Source: Pseudomonas oryzihabitans (lineage in GTDB: Bacteria; Pseudomonadota; Gammaproteobacteria; Pseudomonadales; Pseudomonadaceae). From it: a stretch of DNA of 64,000 bases. Where the stretch lies: assembly GCF_006384975.1 (NCBI RefSeq), contig NZ_CP021645.1:1516001-1580000 (forward strand). The letters run 5' to 3'. The notes beneath the pieces were generated by a model, which had not been told where the DNA came from, did not search any database, and was given only the letters and a program-made list of their open reading frames with translations. The translations under genes and the position numbers were made by a program. Below are positions 43,148-54,420 of this stretch, in pieces; position 1 is the stretch's first letter; the number at the start of each line of letters is the position of its first letter.

Positions 43148-44092
43148 TCAGGCGATGCGGTTGCGCAATTCACCACCGCTCAACATGGCGTCGATATTGG
43201 CCAGCATCACCTGCTGCTGGGCGGTCTGGGCCGAGGCGGCATTGGCGGCCACATGGGGGCTGAGCACCAGGTTGGCCTGGCTGCGCAGCCGCTCGGGCAC
43301 CTCGGGTTCCCGGGCGAAGACATCCAGTCCGGCACCGGCGATCACACCCGCCTCCAGGGCAGCGGCCAATGCCTCTTCGTCGACCACGCTGCCGCGGGAA
43401 ATGTTGATCAGGTGCCCCTCCTCGCCCAGCGCAGCCAGGACCTCGGCATTCACCGCGCCCACGGTCTCGGCGCTGGCCCGCACCGCCACCACCAGCACAT
43501 CGCTCCAGCGCGCCAGCTCCAGCAGGCTGCCGTGATAGGCGTAGTCCACCTCGGTACGGGGCAAGCGATTGAAATAGCCGATCTCCATGTCGAAGGCCTC
43601 GCCGCGCCGGGCGATACGTCGGCCGATTTCGCCCAGGCCATAGATACCCAGTCGCCGTCCGGCCAGGCCCGGCACCTGGGGCATGCGTTCGACGGCGTTA
43701 CCCTGCCAGCGGCCGCTACGGACGAAGGCATCGCCCTGCAATAGACGGCGGGCGCTGGCCAGGATCAGACCGAAGGCGAATTCGGCCACGGCCGTGGCAT
43801 TGGCATCACCGGCGGTGGTCACCGCGATGCCCCGCTCGCGACAGGCCGCCAGGTCCACGCCTTCGTAACCGGTGCCGTAGCAGGCCACCAGGCGCAGGGC
43901 CGGCAAGGCGTCGAGCAGTGCGGCGCGAGTCGGCAGGCCGCCGATGGTCAGGAGTGCAACGGCCGCTTCGGCACCCTCCGGGAGGGCGGCGGGATCGGCG
44001 GAGGGAAGAGGCCCCAGTAATTGATAGTGGGCTTCGAGCTGGGTGACCAATCCCTGCGGCAATTGCGGAGCCATCAGCAACGTCTGTTTCAT
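43148..44092 (-). CDS. D-2-hydroxyacid dehydrogenase
   Basis: A 314-residue NAD(P)-dependent dehydrogenase of the GhrB/hydroxypyruvate reductase type. The Rossmann motif is GIYGLGEIGRRIA; the catalytic Arg is in VAVRASAETVG, Glu in AGLDVFAREPEVP, and the acid/base His in LSPHVAAN. It probably reduces glyoxylate, hydroxypyruvate or 2-ketogluconate. ATG 44092 starts the conserved part; the frame runs further upstream without similarity. Divergent from the porin gene. Confidence 0.92.
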   Translation of the reverse strand: MKQTLLMAPQLPQGLVTQLEAHYQLLGPLPSADPAALPEGAEAAVALLTIGGLPTRAALLDALPALRLVACYGTGYEGVDLAACRERGIAVTTAGDANATAVAEFAFGLILASARRLLQGDAFVRSGRWQGNAVERMPQVPGLAGRRLGIYGLGEIGRRIARRGEAFDMEIGYFNRLPRTEVDYAYHGSLLELARWSDVLVVAVRASAETVGAVNAEVLAALGEEGHLINISRGSVVDEEALAAALEAGVIAGAGLDVFAREPEVPERLRSQANLVLSPHVAANAASAQTAQQQVMLANIDAMLSGGELRNRIA

Positions 44093-44187
44093 TTTGAAAT
44101 ACTTTCCCTGACCGAAAATCCAAGCGTCGCCAGTGAGGGCACGATCGTCAACCGTTCTCTTTAGACCGCCGCTTTCGCCTAGCCTAG

Positions 44188-45525
<1,338 letters not shown>

Positions 45526-45625
45526 AGGGCGGGCCCAAGCGAGACCACCCGTCATAACTCGTCGAACTTTGCTTATGCCGCCCGGTCGGTTTCCTGACCA
45601 CAGGAAGACCGACCCGGAGCCCGCC

Positions 45626-46909
45626 ATGAATCTTTTCGCCCGCGAACTGCCCGCCGCGAGCGTTACCGCCGCTACTCCGCTGGAACGCTATCGGCAGGTG
45701 CGCCGGGCCAGCGAAGCGCTCTGCGCGCCGCTCACCGTCGAGGATTACGTCGTCCAGAGCATGGCCGACGTCAGCCCACCGAAATGGCACCTGGCCCACG
45801 TGACCTGGTTCTTCGAGGCCTTCATCCTCAAGCCCTTCCTCAAGGGCTACCAGACGCCCAATCCGGCCTACGACTACCTGTTCAACTCCTATTACGAGAC
45901 CCACGGCAAGCCCTTTCCCCGGGCGGCCCGCGGGCACCTGTCACGTCCGGGCGTCGAGGACGTCTATCACTTCCGCGCTGCGGTCGATGAGGCCATGGCC
46001 GAGCTGCTGACCTCGCCGCCCGCCGAACATGCCGCCGAGATCGAGCGGCGCCTGGAACTGGGGCTGCACCACGAGCAGCAGCACCAGGAACTGTTGCTGA
46101 TGGACATCAAGCACATCCTGGCGCAGAACCCACTGTATCCGGTCTATCGCGCCGATCTGGCCAAAGCCAGCGCGAACCAGGTGGCGCCCCTGGGCTGGGA
46201 AAGCCATCCCGGCGGCGTACGCCATGTCGGTCACGCGGGCGAGGGCTTCGCCTTCGATTGCGAGACGCCGGTCCATCGCCAGTTCGTCGACGACTTTCAA
46301 TTGGCCGACCGCCTCGTCACCAACGCCGAATACCTCGCCTTCATCGAGGACAATGGCTACGGCCGCAGCGATCTCTGGCTGTCCGATGGCGCCGCGGCCA
46401 TCCGCAGCCTGGGCTGGCAGGCACCGCTGTACTGGCAGAAGCTGGATGGCGTCTGGCATCACTTCACCCTCGGCGGGATGACGCCCATTGACCTGGCGGC
46501 ACCGGTCTGCCACCTGAGCTTCTACGAGGCCGATGCCTATGCCAGCTGGGCCGGTGCCCGTCTGCCCACCGAAGCGGAATGGGAAACCGTGGCGGCGCGC
46601 CAACCGATCGCGGGCAATTTCGTCGACCAGGATCACCTGCAACCGGTCGCAAGCACAGGCGGTGGCATGCACCAGCTGTTCGGCGATGTCTGGGAGTGGA
46701 CCGGCAGCGCCTTCCGTCCCTACCCCGGCTTCAAGCCGCTGCCGGGCAGCCTGGGCGAGTACAACGGCAAGTTCATGTCCGGCCAGATGGTCCTGCGCGG
46801 TGGCTGTTGCGCCACCCCGCAGAACCATGTGCGCGCCACCTACCGCAACTTCTTCTACCCCACCATGCGCTGGCAGTTCGCCGGTCTGCGCCTGGCCCGC
46901 GAGGTCTGA
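45626..46909 (+). CDS. egtB: Ergothioneine sulfoxide synthase EgtB
   Basis: A 427-residue non-heme iron enzyme joining hercynine to cysteine (or gamma-glutamylcysteine) with oxygen. The N-terminal DinB-like domain has iron ligands in WHLAHVTWFFE and HHEQQHQE (HxxxHxE); the C-terminal FGE-sulfatase domain has LPTEAEWE, GDVWEWTGSAF and RGGCCATP. ATG 45626 follows GGAG. Three bases separate it from egtD. The closely related OvoA is excluded by size and lack of a fused methyltransferase. Confidence 0.94.
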   Translation: MNLFARELPAASVTAATPLERYRQVRRASEALCAPLTVEDYVVQSMADVSPPKWHLAHVTWFFEAFILKPFLKGYQTPNPAYDYLFNSYYETHGKPFPRAARGHLSRPGVEDVYHFRAAVDEAMAELLTSPPAEHAAEIERRLELGLHHEQQHQELLLMDIKHILAQNPLYPVYRADLAKASANQVAPLGWESHPGGVRHVGHAGEGFAFDCETPVHRQFVDDFQLADRLVTNAEYLAFIEDNGYGRSDLWLSDGAAAIRSLGWQAPLYWQKLDGVWHHFTLGGMTPIDLAAPVCHLSFYEADAYASWAGARLPTEAEWETVAARQPIAGNFVDQDHLQPVASTGGGMHQLFGDVWEWTGSAFRPYPGFKPLPGSLGEYNGKFMSGQMVLRGGCCATPQNHVRATYRNFFYPTMRWQFAGLRLAREV

Positions 46910-46912
46910 CCC

Positions 46913-47875
46913 ATGGCCCTAGCCGTACGCTTCTTCGATCAGCAACCGGCGCAGATCGCCGACAGCTCACTGCGCGACGACGTGCTGCGGGGCTTCGCCC
47001 AGACGCCCAAGGCGCTCTCACCCAAGTATTTCTACGATCAGCGCGGCTCCGAGCTATTCGAAGCCATCACCCGGCAGCCGGAGTACTATCCCACCCGTAC
47101 CGAAGAGGCCATCCTCGCCACGGCAGCGGGTGAAATCGCCCAGTTGGCGGGGCGCGATGCCGCTCTGGTCGAACTGGGCAGCGGCGCCAGCCGCAAGGTC
47201 AGGCTGCTGCTCGAAGCCATGCGACCGGTGGGCTACCTGGGGATCGACATCTCCCGGGAATTCCTGCTCAGCAGCACCCAGCGCCTGGCCGCCGACTATC
47301 CCTGGCTGGACGTGAGCGCCGCCTGCGCCGACTTCAGTCGCCCCATGGCCCTCCCGGACAGTCTCGACGGCCTGCGCCCTATCGCCTTCTTTCCCGGTTC
47401 GAGTATCGGTAACTTCACCCCGGAAGAAGCAGGCGTCTTCCTGCGTAACCTCCATGCCATGCTCCCCGCCACCGGTGGCCTGCTGATCGGCGTCGATCTG
47501 ATCAAGGACCAGGCGCGCCTGGATGCGGCCTACAACGACGCTGCGGGGGTCACCGCGGAATTCAACCTGAATCTGCTGCGGCGCATCCGCCGCGAGCTGG
47601 ATACCGATCTGGACCCGTCCCGCTTCCGCCACCTGGCCTTCTTCGACCCCATCGCCTCGCGCATCGAGATGCATCTGGTCAGCGTGCGAGATCAGACCGT
47701 GCGTCTGGAGGGACAGCGCTTCACCTTCCGCGAGGGTGAGCGGCTGCATACCGAAAATTCCTACAAATACAGCCTGGACGGCTTCCACGCCCTGGCCGAA
47801 GACGCTGGTTTCAGACAGGTTCGCGTCTGGACCGATAGCGCCAAGCTCTTCGCCGTCTTCTACTTCGCCGCCTGA
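46913..47875 (+). CDS. egtD: L-histidine N-alpha-methyltransferase EgtD
   Basis: A 320-residue SAM-dependent enzyme that trimethylates histidine to hercynine, the first step of ergothioneine synthesis. SAM site VELGSGASRK, followed by YLGIDISREFL and FFPGSSIGNF; substrate-binding N and Y residues lie in LDAAYNDAAGVTAEFNLNLL. With egtB it forms the two-gene bacterial pathway; no C-S lyase gene (egtE) is next to it. Confidence 0.95.
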   Translation: MALAVRFFDQQPAQIADSSLRDDVLRGFAQTPKALSPKYFYDQRGSELFEAITRQPEYYPTRTEEAILATAAGEIAQLAGRDAALVELGSGASRKVRLLLEAMRPVGYLGIDISREFLLSSTQRLAADYPWLDVSAACADFSRPMALPDSLDGLRPIAFFPGSSIGNFTPEEAGVFLRNLHAMLPATGGLLIGVDLIKDQARLDAAYNDAAGVTAEFNLNLLRRIRRELDTDLDPSRFRHLAFFDPIASRIEMHLVSVRDQTVRLEGQRFTFREGERLHTENSYKYSLDGFHALAEDAGFRQVRVWTDSAKLFAVFYFAA

Positions 47876-47981
47876 CATACGCAAGAAACCTGAGCCACTG
47901 TGATGGGTTGGGCGAGGGAACTCTCGACCCGATCACGCTCTAAGTAGCAATCTGCTATTACTGCGTATCGGAACGACGCCC

Positions 47982-49814
47982 ATGGAGCCTGCGCCACTCA
48001 CTGCAGCCAACGAACGCCAGCGTCTTGCGCTGCTGCGTGACCTTGCCCTGATCGATCGTCCCTCGGACCGCGTCTTCCAGGATCTCACCGCGCTGTGCGC
48101 CCAGTTGTTCGACGTGCCCTTCGCCATGGTCTGCTTTCTCGATGACCAGCAGGTGCACTGCCGAGCCACCGTGGGCTGTGGTCCCATGGCGATGCCGCGT
48201 AGCGAATCCTTTTGCCAGTACCTGCAGGATCGCAACCTGCCGCTGCAGGTCGAGGATGCCCGCAATGACGAGCGCTTCGCGCGACTGCCGATGGTGAAGG
48301 GGGCTCCCGGCATCCGTTTCTACGTAGGCGCGCCACTGCGCACGGCCGAAGGCCTGATGCTGGGCAGTCTGACCCTGTTCGACATAGGTCCACGCGCCGT
48401 GCTGTCGCCTGATCGCGTGGTGGTGCTTCAGCAACTGGCCAACCTGGCCGTGCAGCATATCGAGCAGCTGCGCAGTGGCGCCTATTGGGATCCGGTCACC
48501 CAATCGCCCAACGCCGAGCGTTTCAGCCAGGATGCCGAAGCCCTGGCCCGCGCAGGCAGCCGGGTGGTCGCCGTGGCGGCCGATCTGTTCGCCCAGGGTT
48601 ATCTGAACGACTTCATCAAGGCCATGGGCCAGGCGCATTTCGATGGTCTGCAACGGGCCATCAAGCAGCATCTGCGCCGCCTGCTGCCACCTGGGCAACC
48701 GCTGTATCGCCTGGGTCCGGCCCGTTTCGGCTTCCTGCTCAACGACGTCGACGAAGGACGCCAGCGCGATCTGCTCGAACGGGTCCAACAGGAGTTGACC
48801 GGCGTCCTCGACTACAACGGCATTCCCATTCAGACCCGCCTGGGCCTGGGCGTGCTGTCGCTCACCGATGACCGCCCGACCGACTGGCTGCGGGCGCTGA
48901 TCGCCACCGCCGACGATGCCCGTGCCGAGATGAGTGGCTGTCGCCACTTCGATCCGCAGCACGACGCGGCCTATCGGCGAGCCTTCGCCCTGCTCAGCGC
49001 CCTGCCCCAGGCGCTACGGGCTACCCATCAGCTGAGCCTGGTCTACCAGCCGCGCATCGATCTGGCCACTGGGCGCTGCCACAGCGTCGAGGCGCTGCTG
49101 CGCTGGCAGCATCCGCACCTGGGCCCCATCAGCCCGGCGGAATTCATTCCCCTGGCAGAGAAGACCGCACTGATCACCGCCTTGAGCAGCTGGGTGATGC
49201 GCAACGCCATCGCCCAGGCCTACGCCTGGCAGTGCGAGGGCCGCATCCTGGGCATGGCGATCAATATCTCGGCCCATGATCTCAACGATCCGGACTTCGC
49301 CGAGCAGACCACCGAGCTGTTACAGCGCTATCCAGTGAGTGCCCGGCGCCTGGAGCTGGAGGTCACGGAAAACGCCCTGCTGGGTGACGCCCCGCTGATC
49401 CATCGCCAGTTGGCCATGCTGCGCGAACTGGGCGTCGGCATTGCCATCGACGACTTCGGCACCGGTTACAACAACCTGTCGCACCTGCGGGAGTTGCCGG
49501 CCGACACCATCAAGATCGACCGCAGCTTCGTCCGCGACCTGCCCCATCGCGACAAGGATCGGCTGATCGTCAGCTCGCTGATCGAACTCTCCCATCACCT
49601 GGGCTTTCGTATCACCGCCGAAGGCATCGAAACAGCCGAAGCCATGGCGAGCCTGCTGGCCATGGGCTGCGACGAAGGCCAGGGCTACTGGATCGGCAAG
49701 CCCATGGCCGAGCCGGAATTGCAGGCCTGGCTACTGGTGCAGCAACCGGATCTGCAGCGCCCGAACCGGCGCGCCCCGGTGTTCCAGCTATTCGACGGCG
49801 CGGCCAAGCGCTAA
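47982..49814 (+). CDS. GAF / degenerate GGDEF / EAL protein
   Basis: A 610-residue protein. A GAF domain (~20-165) is followed by a GGDEF-like domain (~170-315) in which DPVTQSPN replaces DPLTGLPN and the active site reads LGPARFGFLL instead of GGDEF, so it cannot make c-di-GMP. The EAL domain (~345-580) is canonical: EALLRW, NISAHDL, EVTENALL, IDDFGTGYNN, KIDRSFV, AEGIETAE. It should hydrolyse c-di-GMP, with GAF and the dead GGDEF as regulatory parts. Starts 106 bases after egtD. Confidence 0.9.
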   Translation: MEPAPLTAANERQRLALLRDLALIDRPSDRVFQDLTALCAQLFDVPFAMVCFLDDQQVHCRATVGCGPMAMPRSESFCQYLQDRNLPLQVEDARNDERFARLPMVKGAPGIRFYVGAPLRTAEGLMLGSLTLFDIGPRAVLSPDRVVVLQQLANLAVQHIEQLRSGAYWDPVTQSPNAERFSQDAEALARAGSRVVAVAADLFAQGYLNDFIKAMGQAHFDGLQRAIKQHLRRLLPPGQPLYRLGPARFGFLLNDVDEGRQRDLLERVQQELTGVLDYNGIPIQTRLGLGVLSLTDDRPTDWLRALIATADDARAEMSGCRHFDPQHDAAYRRAFALLSALPQALRATHQLSLVYQPRIDLATGRCHSVEALLRWQHPHLGPISPAEFIPLAEKTALITALSSWVMRNAIAQAYAWQCEGRILGMAINISAHDLNDPDFAEQTTELLQRYPVSARRLELEVTENALLGDAPLIHRQLAMLRELGVGIAIDDFGTGYNNLSHLRELPADTIKIDRSFVRDLPHRDKDRLIVSSLIELSHHLGFRITAEGIETAEAMASLLAMGCDEGQGYWIGKPMAEPELQAWLLVQQPDLQRPNRRAPVFQLFDGAAKR

Positions 49815-49871
49815 TCCTGGCCGGCGCCCCGTGCCCCGCTTGTTTACCGCGGGGACGGTCTCACCTCAGGC

Positions 49872-51185
49872 TCATTCCGTCGTGCGCTTGCGCGGCGGCG
49901 CGAAGCCGTCGGCCGAGGTCGGCACCAGGGCACCGGGGCGGCGCTCCGGCTTGGCTTTCGCCTTGGCCTTGCCGTCCTTCTTGCCGTCGGTTTTTTTCTT
50001 CTTGGTGCCGGCCGCCTTGCCCGAGGCCTTGAGCTTCTTCGGGCCACTGTAGCTGGCCTTGAGCCCCGGCAGCTGACGACGCTCGAATCTCAGCTTGAGA
50101 TAGCGCTCGATGCTGGACATCAGATTCCAGTCGCCATGGGTGACGAAGGAAATCGCCAGGCCCGCCTCCCCCGCTCGCCCGGTGCGGCCGATGCGGTGGA
50201 CGTATTCGTCGCCACTGCGCGGCAGATCGTAGTTGATGACCAGGTCCAGGCCTTCGACATCCAGGCCGCGGGCGGCCACGTCGGTGGCGATCAGCACCTT
50301 GACCGCACCACTCTGCAGCCGCTCCACGGCCAGCTTGCGGTCCTTGGTGTCCTTGTCGCCGTGCAAGACGAAGACCTTGAGGCCTTCGGCCACCAAGCGG
50401 CCGGTCAGGCGGTCGGCCTGCACCTTGGTGTTGGTGAAGACGATGGCCTTGCGATAGGTCTCGTTGGCCAGCAGCCACTGCAGCAGGCGCTCCTTGTGCG
50501 GCGGCTCGTCGGCCAGGATCACCTGCTGCACCACGGCCTCGTTGAGTTCGCCGGTGCGGTCCAGCATGAGGTTCTGCGGCTCGCGCAGGACCTGTTCGAC
50601 CACCTGACGCAGGCTGTTGCCGCCGCTGGTAGCGGAGAACAGCAGGGTCTGGCGGCCTTCGCGTTCGCAGCTGGCGGCGATCTGCAGTACGTCCTCGGAG
50701 AAACCCATGTCGAGCATGCGGTCGGCTTCGTCCAGCACCAGCATCTCGATGTCCTTGAGATCCACGTTGCCGGCATTGCGCTGCTCCAGCAGGCGACCGG
50801 GGGTGGCCACCAGGATCTCGGGATTCTTGCGCAGGCCGGCGGCTTGGACGCGGAAGTCCTCGCCGCCGATCACCAGACCGGCCTTGAGGAAGGTGAACTG
50901 GCCAAAGCGCTCGATTTCCTTGGCGGTCTGCTGGGCCAGCTCACGGGTCGGCAGCAGGATCAGGGCCCGGGCGCCGGACCTGGGCTTGGGGTCCTTGAGC
51001 AGACGATCCAGCAGCGGCAGCAGGAAGGCCGCGGTCTTGCCGCTGCCGGTGCGAGCGGTGACGCGCAGGTCGTGGCCTTCCAGGGCCGGGCCCACGGCAG
51101 CGGCCTGGACCGGAGTGGGCGTCTTGAAGCCCAGGGTGTCGAGGGCCTTGAGCAGGCGCTCGTGCAGAGCGAGTTCGGTAAACAC
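49872..51185 (-). CDS. DEAD-box ATP-dependent RNA helicase
   Basis: A 437-residue helicase with ARTGSGKT, PTRELAQQT, VLDEADRMLDMGF, SAT, TDVAARGLDVEGLD and HRIGRTGRAGE. The last ~60 residues are Lys/Arg rich (KKKKTDGKKDGK), a typical RNA-binding tail. It remodels RNA in ribosome assembly or decay. GTG start at 51185; longer in-frame extensions run into prmB. It follows prmB on the same strand after 49 bases. Confidence 0.93.
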   Translation of the reverse strand: MFTELALHERLLKALDTLGFKTPTPVQAAAVGPALEGHDLRVTARTGSGKTAAFLLPLLDRLLKDPKPRSGARALILLPTRELAQQTAKEIERFGQFTFLKAGLVIGGEDFRVQAAGLRKNPEILVATPGRLLEQRNAGNVDLKDIEMLVLDEADRMLDMGFSEDVLQIAASCEREGRQTLLFSATSGGNSLRQVVEQVLREPQNLMLDRTGELNEAVVQQVILADEPPHKERLLQWLLANETYRKAIVFTNTKVQADRLTGRLVAEGLKVFVLHGDKDTKDRKLAVERLQSGAVKVLIATDVAARGLDVEGLDLVINYDLPRSGDEYVHRIGRTGRAGEAGLAISFVTHGDWNLMSSIERYLKLRFERRQLPGLKASYSGPKKLKASGKAAGTKKKKTDGKKDGKAKAKAKPERRPGALVPTSADGFAPPRKRTTE

Positions 51186-51234
51186 GGATAGACCTCGGAA
51201 AAGAAAGGCGGCCGCCGCGGGCGACCACGGGTGA

Positions 51235-52149
51235 TCAGGGAACCAGACGGCTACGGAACAGCGCCTGGTGCTCGCGGCACTGGGCGGCGGCGAGCAGGAA
51301 GACGCCATGGCCGCCACGTTCGAATTCGAGCCAGGTGAAATCGACTTCCGGATAGAGCGCCTCGACATGGACCTGGCTGTTGCCCACCTCCACGATCAGC
51401 AGGCCCTGCTCGGTGAGATGATCGGCGGCCTCGGCCAGCATGCGCCGCACCAGATCCAGGCCATCGTCGCCGCAGGCCAGGCCCAGCGCGGGTTCGTGCT
51501 GGTACTCGGCCGGCATGTCGGCGAAGTCCTCGGCGTCCACATAGGGCGGATTGCTGACGATCAGATCGAAGCGCTGCCCCGGCAGGCCGGCGAAGCCGTC
51601 GCCCTGCACGGTATAGACGCGATCTTCCAGGCCATGCCGCTCGATGTTCTGCCAGGCCACTTCCAGGGCGTCGTAGGACAGATCGCCCAGGGCCACCTCG
51701 GCCTCGGGAAAGGCATAGGCGCAGGCGATGCCGATGCAGCCGGAACCGGTGCAGAGATCGAGGATGCGTGCCGGGGTAGCCGGCAGCCAGGGTTCGAAGC
51801 GGGCATCGATCAGTTCGCCGATGGGCGAACGCGGCACCAGCACCCGCTCGTCGACGGCGAAGGGCAGTCCGCAGAACCAGGCCTCGCCGAGCAGATAGGC
51901 GGTGGGCACGCGCTCCTGGATGCGCTTGTGCAGGAGCACGCCGAGTTCATAGCGCTCGTCGTCTTCCAGGGCGCAATCCAGGTAGCGGTCGGCGGTGTCC
52001 CAGGGCAGGTGCACCGCGCCCAGCACCAGGGCGCGGGCCTCGTCCCAGGCGTTGTCGTGGCCATGGCCGAAGAACAGGTTTTCGGCGTGGAAGCGGCTGA
52101 CGGCCCAGCGGATGTGGTCGCGCAAGGTGCGCAGGCGGGATTCGCTCAT
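51235..52149 (-). CDS. prmB: Ribosomal protein L3 glutamine N5-methyltransferase
   Basis: A 304-residue SAM-dependent methyltransferase of the HemK/PrmB group; PrmB modifies Gln in 50S protein L3. The SAM motif is [20 protein letters not shown], the Gln-binding motif [29 protein letters not shown] text near the N-terminus marks PrmB rather than PrmC. Start ATG 52149 ([11 protein letters not shown]). Divergent from the ThDP enzyme gene. Confidence 0.93.
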   Translation of the reverse strand: MSESRLRTLRDHIRWAVSRFHAENLFFGHGHDNAWDEARALVLGAVHLPWDTADRYLDCALEDDERYELGVLLHKRIQERVPTAYLLGEAWFCGLPFAVDERVLVPRSPIGELIDARFEPWLPATPARILDLCTGSGCIGIACAYAFPEAEVALGDLSYDALEVAWQNIERHGLEDRVYTVQGDGFAGLPGQRFDLIVSNPPYVDAEDFADMPAEYQHEPALGLACGDDGLDLVRRMLAEAADHLTEQGLLIVEVGNSQVHVEALYPEVDFTWLEFERGGHGVFLLAAAQCREHQALFRSRLVP

Positions 52150-52260
52150 GAAAGGCTCCGGATGATCAGCCGCGCATTCTAACCCGCGCCCGGTCCGGCT
52201 GCAGGAACTTAACGTCGGAGGCCTTCTTCCTAACTCTAGAAGCCAAGTGAGGAGAACGTC

Positions 52261-54027
52261 ATGAGCAAGACCGTAGCCGACCATCTCTGGGAGCGTCTCG
52301 GCCAGTGGAACGTCGAACGCGTCTTCGGTTATCCGGGCGATGGTATCAACGGCATCATGGGTGCCCTGGGGCGGGTGGCCGAGCGCTTCGACTACGTGCG
52401 GGTGCGCCATGAGGAGATGGCCGCCTTCATGGCCTGCGCCCACGCCAAGTTCACCGGCGAGGTAGGGGTCTGCCTGGCCACCTCCGGTCCCGGCGCCATC
52501 CATCTGCTCAATGGTCTGTACGATGCCAAGATGGATCATATGCCGGTGGTGGCCCTGGTCGGCCAGCAGGCCGCCTCGTCCTTGGGCAGCGACTACCAGC
52601 AGGAAGTCGATCTGCACACCCTGTTCAAGGACGTGTCCGCCTATGTGGAGACGGTGGTGCATCCGGCGCAGTTGCGCCATGTCCTCGACCGCGCCTTCCG
52701 CGTCGCCATCGCCGAGCGTCAGGTGGCCACGGTGATCATTCCCAATGACATCCAGCAACTGCCGGCGGTGGAAAGCCCACCCCACAAGCACGCCAACGTG
52801 CTGTCCGGCGCGGGCGCCATCCCACCGCGGCCCTATGCCCAGGAAGACGATCTGCAGGCCGCCGCCGACATCCTCAATGCCGGCAAGAAGGTGGCCATGC
52901 TGGTGGGTGCCGGTGCCCTGCAGGCGCGCAGCGAGGTGATGGCGGTAGCCGAAAAACTCAGCGCCGGGGTGGCCAAGGCGCTGCTGGGCAAGGGCGTGCT
53001 CTCGGACGAACTGCCCTATGTCACCGGCTCCATCGGCCTGCTCGGCACCGAGGCCAGCGATCTGCTGATGAAGGAATGCGACACCCTGTTGATCGTCGGC
53101 TCGACCTTTCCCTACACCGAATTCCTACCCAAGGAGGGCCAGGCGCGGGCGGTGCAGATCGACCTGCATGCGCGCAACATCAGCCTGAGGTATCCCATCG
53201 AGCAGCCGCTGCTGGGCGATGCCGCGGAAACTCTGCGCCGGCTGCTGCCATTGCTCGACAGCAAACCCCACGACGCCTGGCGCACGCGCATCGAAAAGAG
53301 CGTGGCCGACTCCTGGCAATCGATCAAGGCGCGCGCCCTGGCGCCGGCCGACCCGATCAATCCGCAGCGGGTATTCCACGAACTCTCCAGCCAGCTACCC
53401 AAGGATGCCATCCTCTGCGGCGACAGCGGCTCCCACACCAACTGGTATGCCCGCGACATCCGCATGAGTGGGCAGATGATGGGCTCGCTGTCGGGCAAGC
53501 TGGCGACCATGGGGTGTGGCATTCCCTATGCCATCGCCGCCAAGTTCGCCCATCCGGACCGCCCGGTGATCGCCCTGGTGGGTGACGGTGCCATGCAGAT
53601 GAACGGCAACGCCGAACTGGTCACCCTGCAGCAGTACTGGAAAAGATTCAGCAATCCGACCTTCATCGTCATGGTGCTCAACAACGGCGACCTCAACCAG
53701 GTGACCTGGGAGCAACGCGCTCTGGCCGGTGATCCCAAGTTCGCCCCGGCCCAGGACGTGCTCGACTTCCCCTACGCTCGCTATGGCGAATTGCTCGGCT
53801 TCAAGGGCTTGCGCATCCATCGACCGGACGAGGTGGCCGATGCCTGGCAGCAGGCTTTCGAAGCGGATCGGCCGGTGGTGCTGGAGTTCGTCACCGACCC
53901 TAGCGTGCCGCCCTTGCCGCCGCACATCAGCTTCGAACAGGCCCGAGCCTTCCTTGGTTCCATCGCCAGCGGCGATGCGGATCGCTGGGATATGCTCAAG
54001 CAGGGAGTGCGCCAACTACTGCGCTAG
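52261..54027 (+). CDS. PoxB-like thiamine-diphosphate-dependent enzyme
   Basis: A 588-residue member of the acetolactate synthase/pyruvate oxidase family. The catalytic Glu is in [10 protein letters not shown]; the ThDP/Mg site is [18 protein letters not shown] through LNNGD. The overall pattern resembles pyruvate dehydrogenase (quinone) PoxB, but the C-terminal membrane-binding helix of PoxB is not obvious, so substrate is open. ATG 52261 follows GAGGAG. Confidence 0.85.
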   Translation: MSKTVADHLWERLGQWNVERVFGYPGDGINGIMGALGRVAERFDYVRVRHEEMAAFMACAHAKFTGEVGVCLATSGPGAIHLLNGLYDAKMDHMPVVALVGQQAASSLGSDYQQEVDLHTLFKDVSAYVETVVHPAQLRHVLDRAFRVAIAERQVATVIIPNDIQQLPAVESPPHKHANVLSGAGAIPPRPYAQEDDLQAAADILNAGKKVAMLVGAGALQARSEVMAVAEKLSAGVAKALLGKGVLSDELPYVTGSIGLLGTEASDLLMKECDTLLIVGSTFPYTEFLPKEGQARAVQIDLHARNISLRYPIEQPLLGDAAETLRRLLPLLDSKPHDAWRTRIEKSVADSWQSIKARALAPADPINPQRVFHELSSQLPKDAILCGDSGSHTNWYARDIRMSGQMMGSLSGKLATMGCGIPYAIAAKFAHPDRPVIALVGDGAMQMNGNAELVTLQQYWKRFSNPTFIVMVLNNGDLNQVTWEQRALAGDPKFAPAQDVLDFPYARYGELLGFKGLRIHRPDEVADAWQQAFEADRPVVLEFVTDPSVPPLPPHISFEQARAFLGSIASGDADRWDMLKQGVRQLLR

Positions 54028-54053
54028 AGCGTCTTGCGGGCTCGCTAAGACTC

Positions 54054-54074
54054 GCCGAGGCGTATAACCTCGGC
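54054..54074. other. Small hairpin between the ThDP enzyme and the membrane protein gene
   Basis: GCCGAGG and CCTCGGC form a perfect 7-bp stem around a 7-base AT-rich loop. No T-run follows, so any termination would be weak. It lies 26 bases after the upstream stop. Confidence 0.35.
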
Positions 54075-54096
54075 AGCCTTGGATGAACCCTGGGGT

Positions 54097-54420
54097 ATGA
54101 AAATGAAGTTGCCCGAACAAGATCGTTTCGATCCACCGCCACTGCGCCTGCGGCGGCCCTTCATGACCTGGGTGACCACGGGCCTTGGACTGCTGTCCTC
54201 CCTGGCCGGTCTGGTCGCCCTGCTGGTCGGCGGCGCCGCCTTGCTGCAAGTGCCGGAACTGGAGCGCTATCTGGTACTGCCGCGGGAAACCGCCCAGGGC
54301 TTGCTGGGCAGCGGCGCCCTGCTGTTGCTGCTGGGGCTCTGGCTGCGGCAACGGAGCCAGCGGCGCTGGCGCTATCGCAATACCCTGAGCCTGGCCCCGG
54401 AACTCAGGCGGCGGCGTTGA
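54097..54420 (+). CDS. Small two-helix membrane protein
   Basis: A 107-residue hypothetical protein with hydrophobic helices at ~25-50 and ~70-88 and a basic tail (RQRSQRRWRYRN). Start ATG 54097; a TTG at 54079 adds six residues. Its stop abuts the rhomboid stop on the other strand with no gap. Function unknown. Confidence 0.65.
   Translation: MKMKLPEQDRFDPPPLRLRRPFMTWVTTGLGLLSSLAGLVALLVGGAALLQVPELERYLVLPRETAQGLLGSGALLLLLGLWLRQRSQRRWRYRNTLSLAPELRRRR

Noticed and set aside
40323..43535. Plus-strand open frame of 1070 codons
   Set aside because: Antisense to lhr, whose helicase motifs are clear; long antisense frames are common at this GC.
50136..51191. Plus-strand frame of 351 codons
   Set aside because: Antisense shadow of the DEAD-box helicase.
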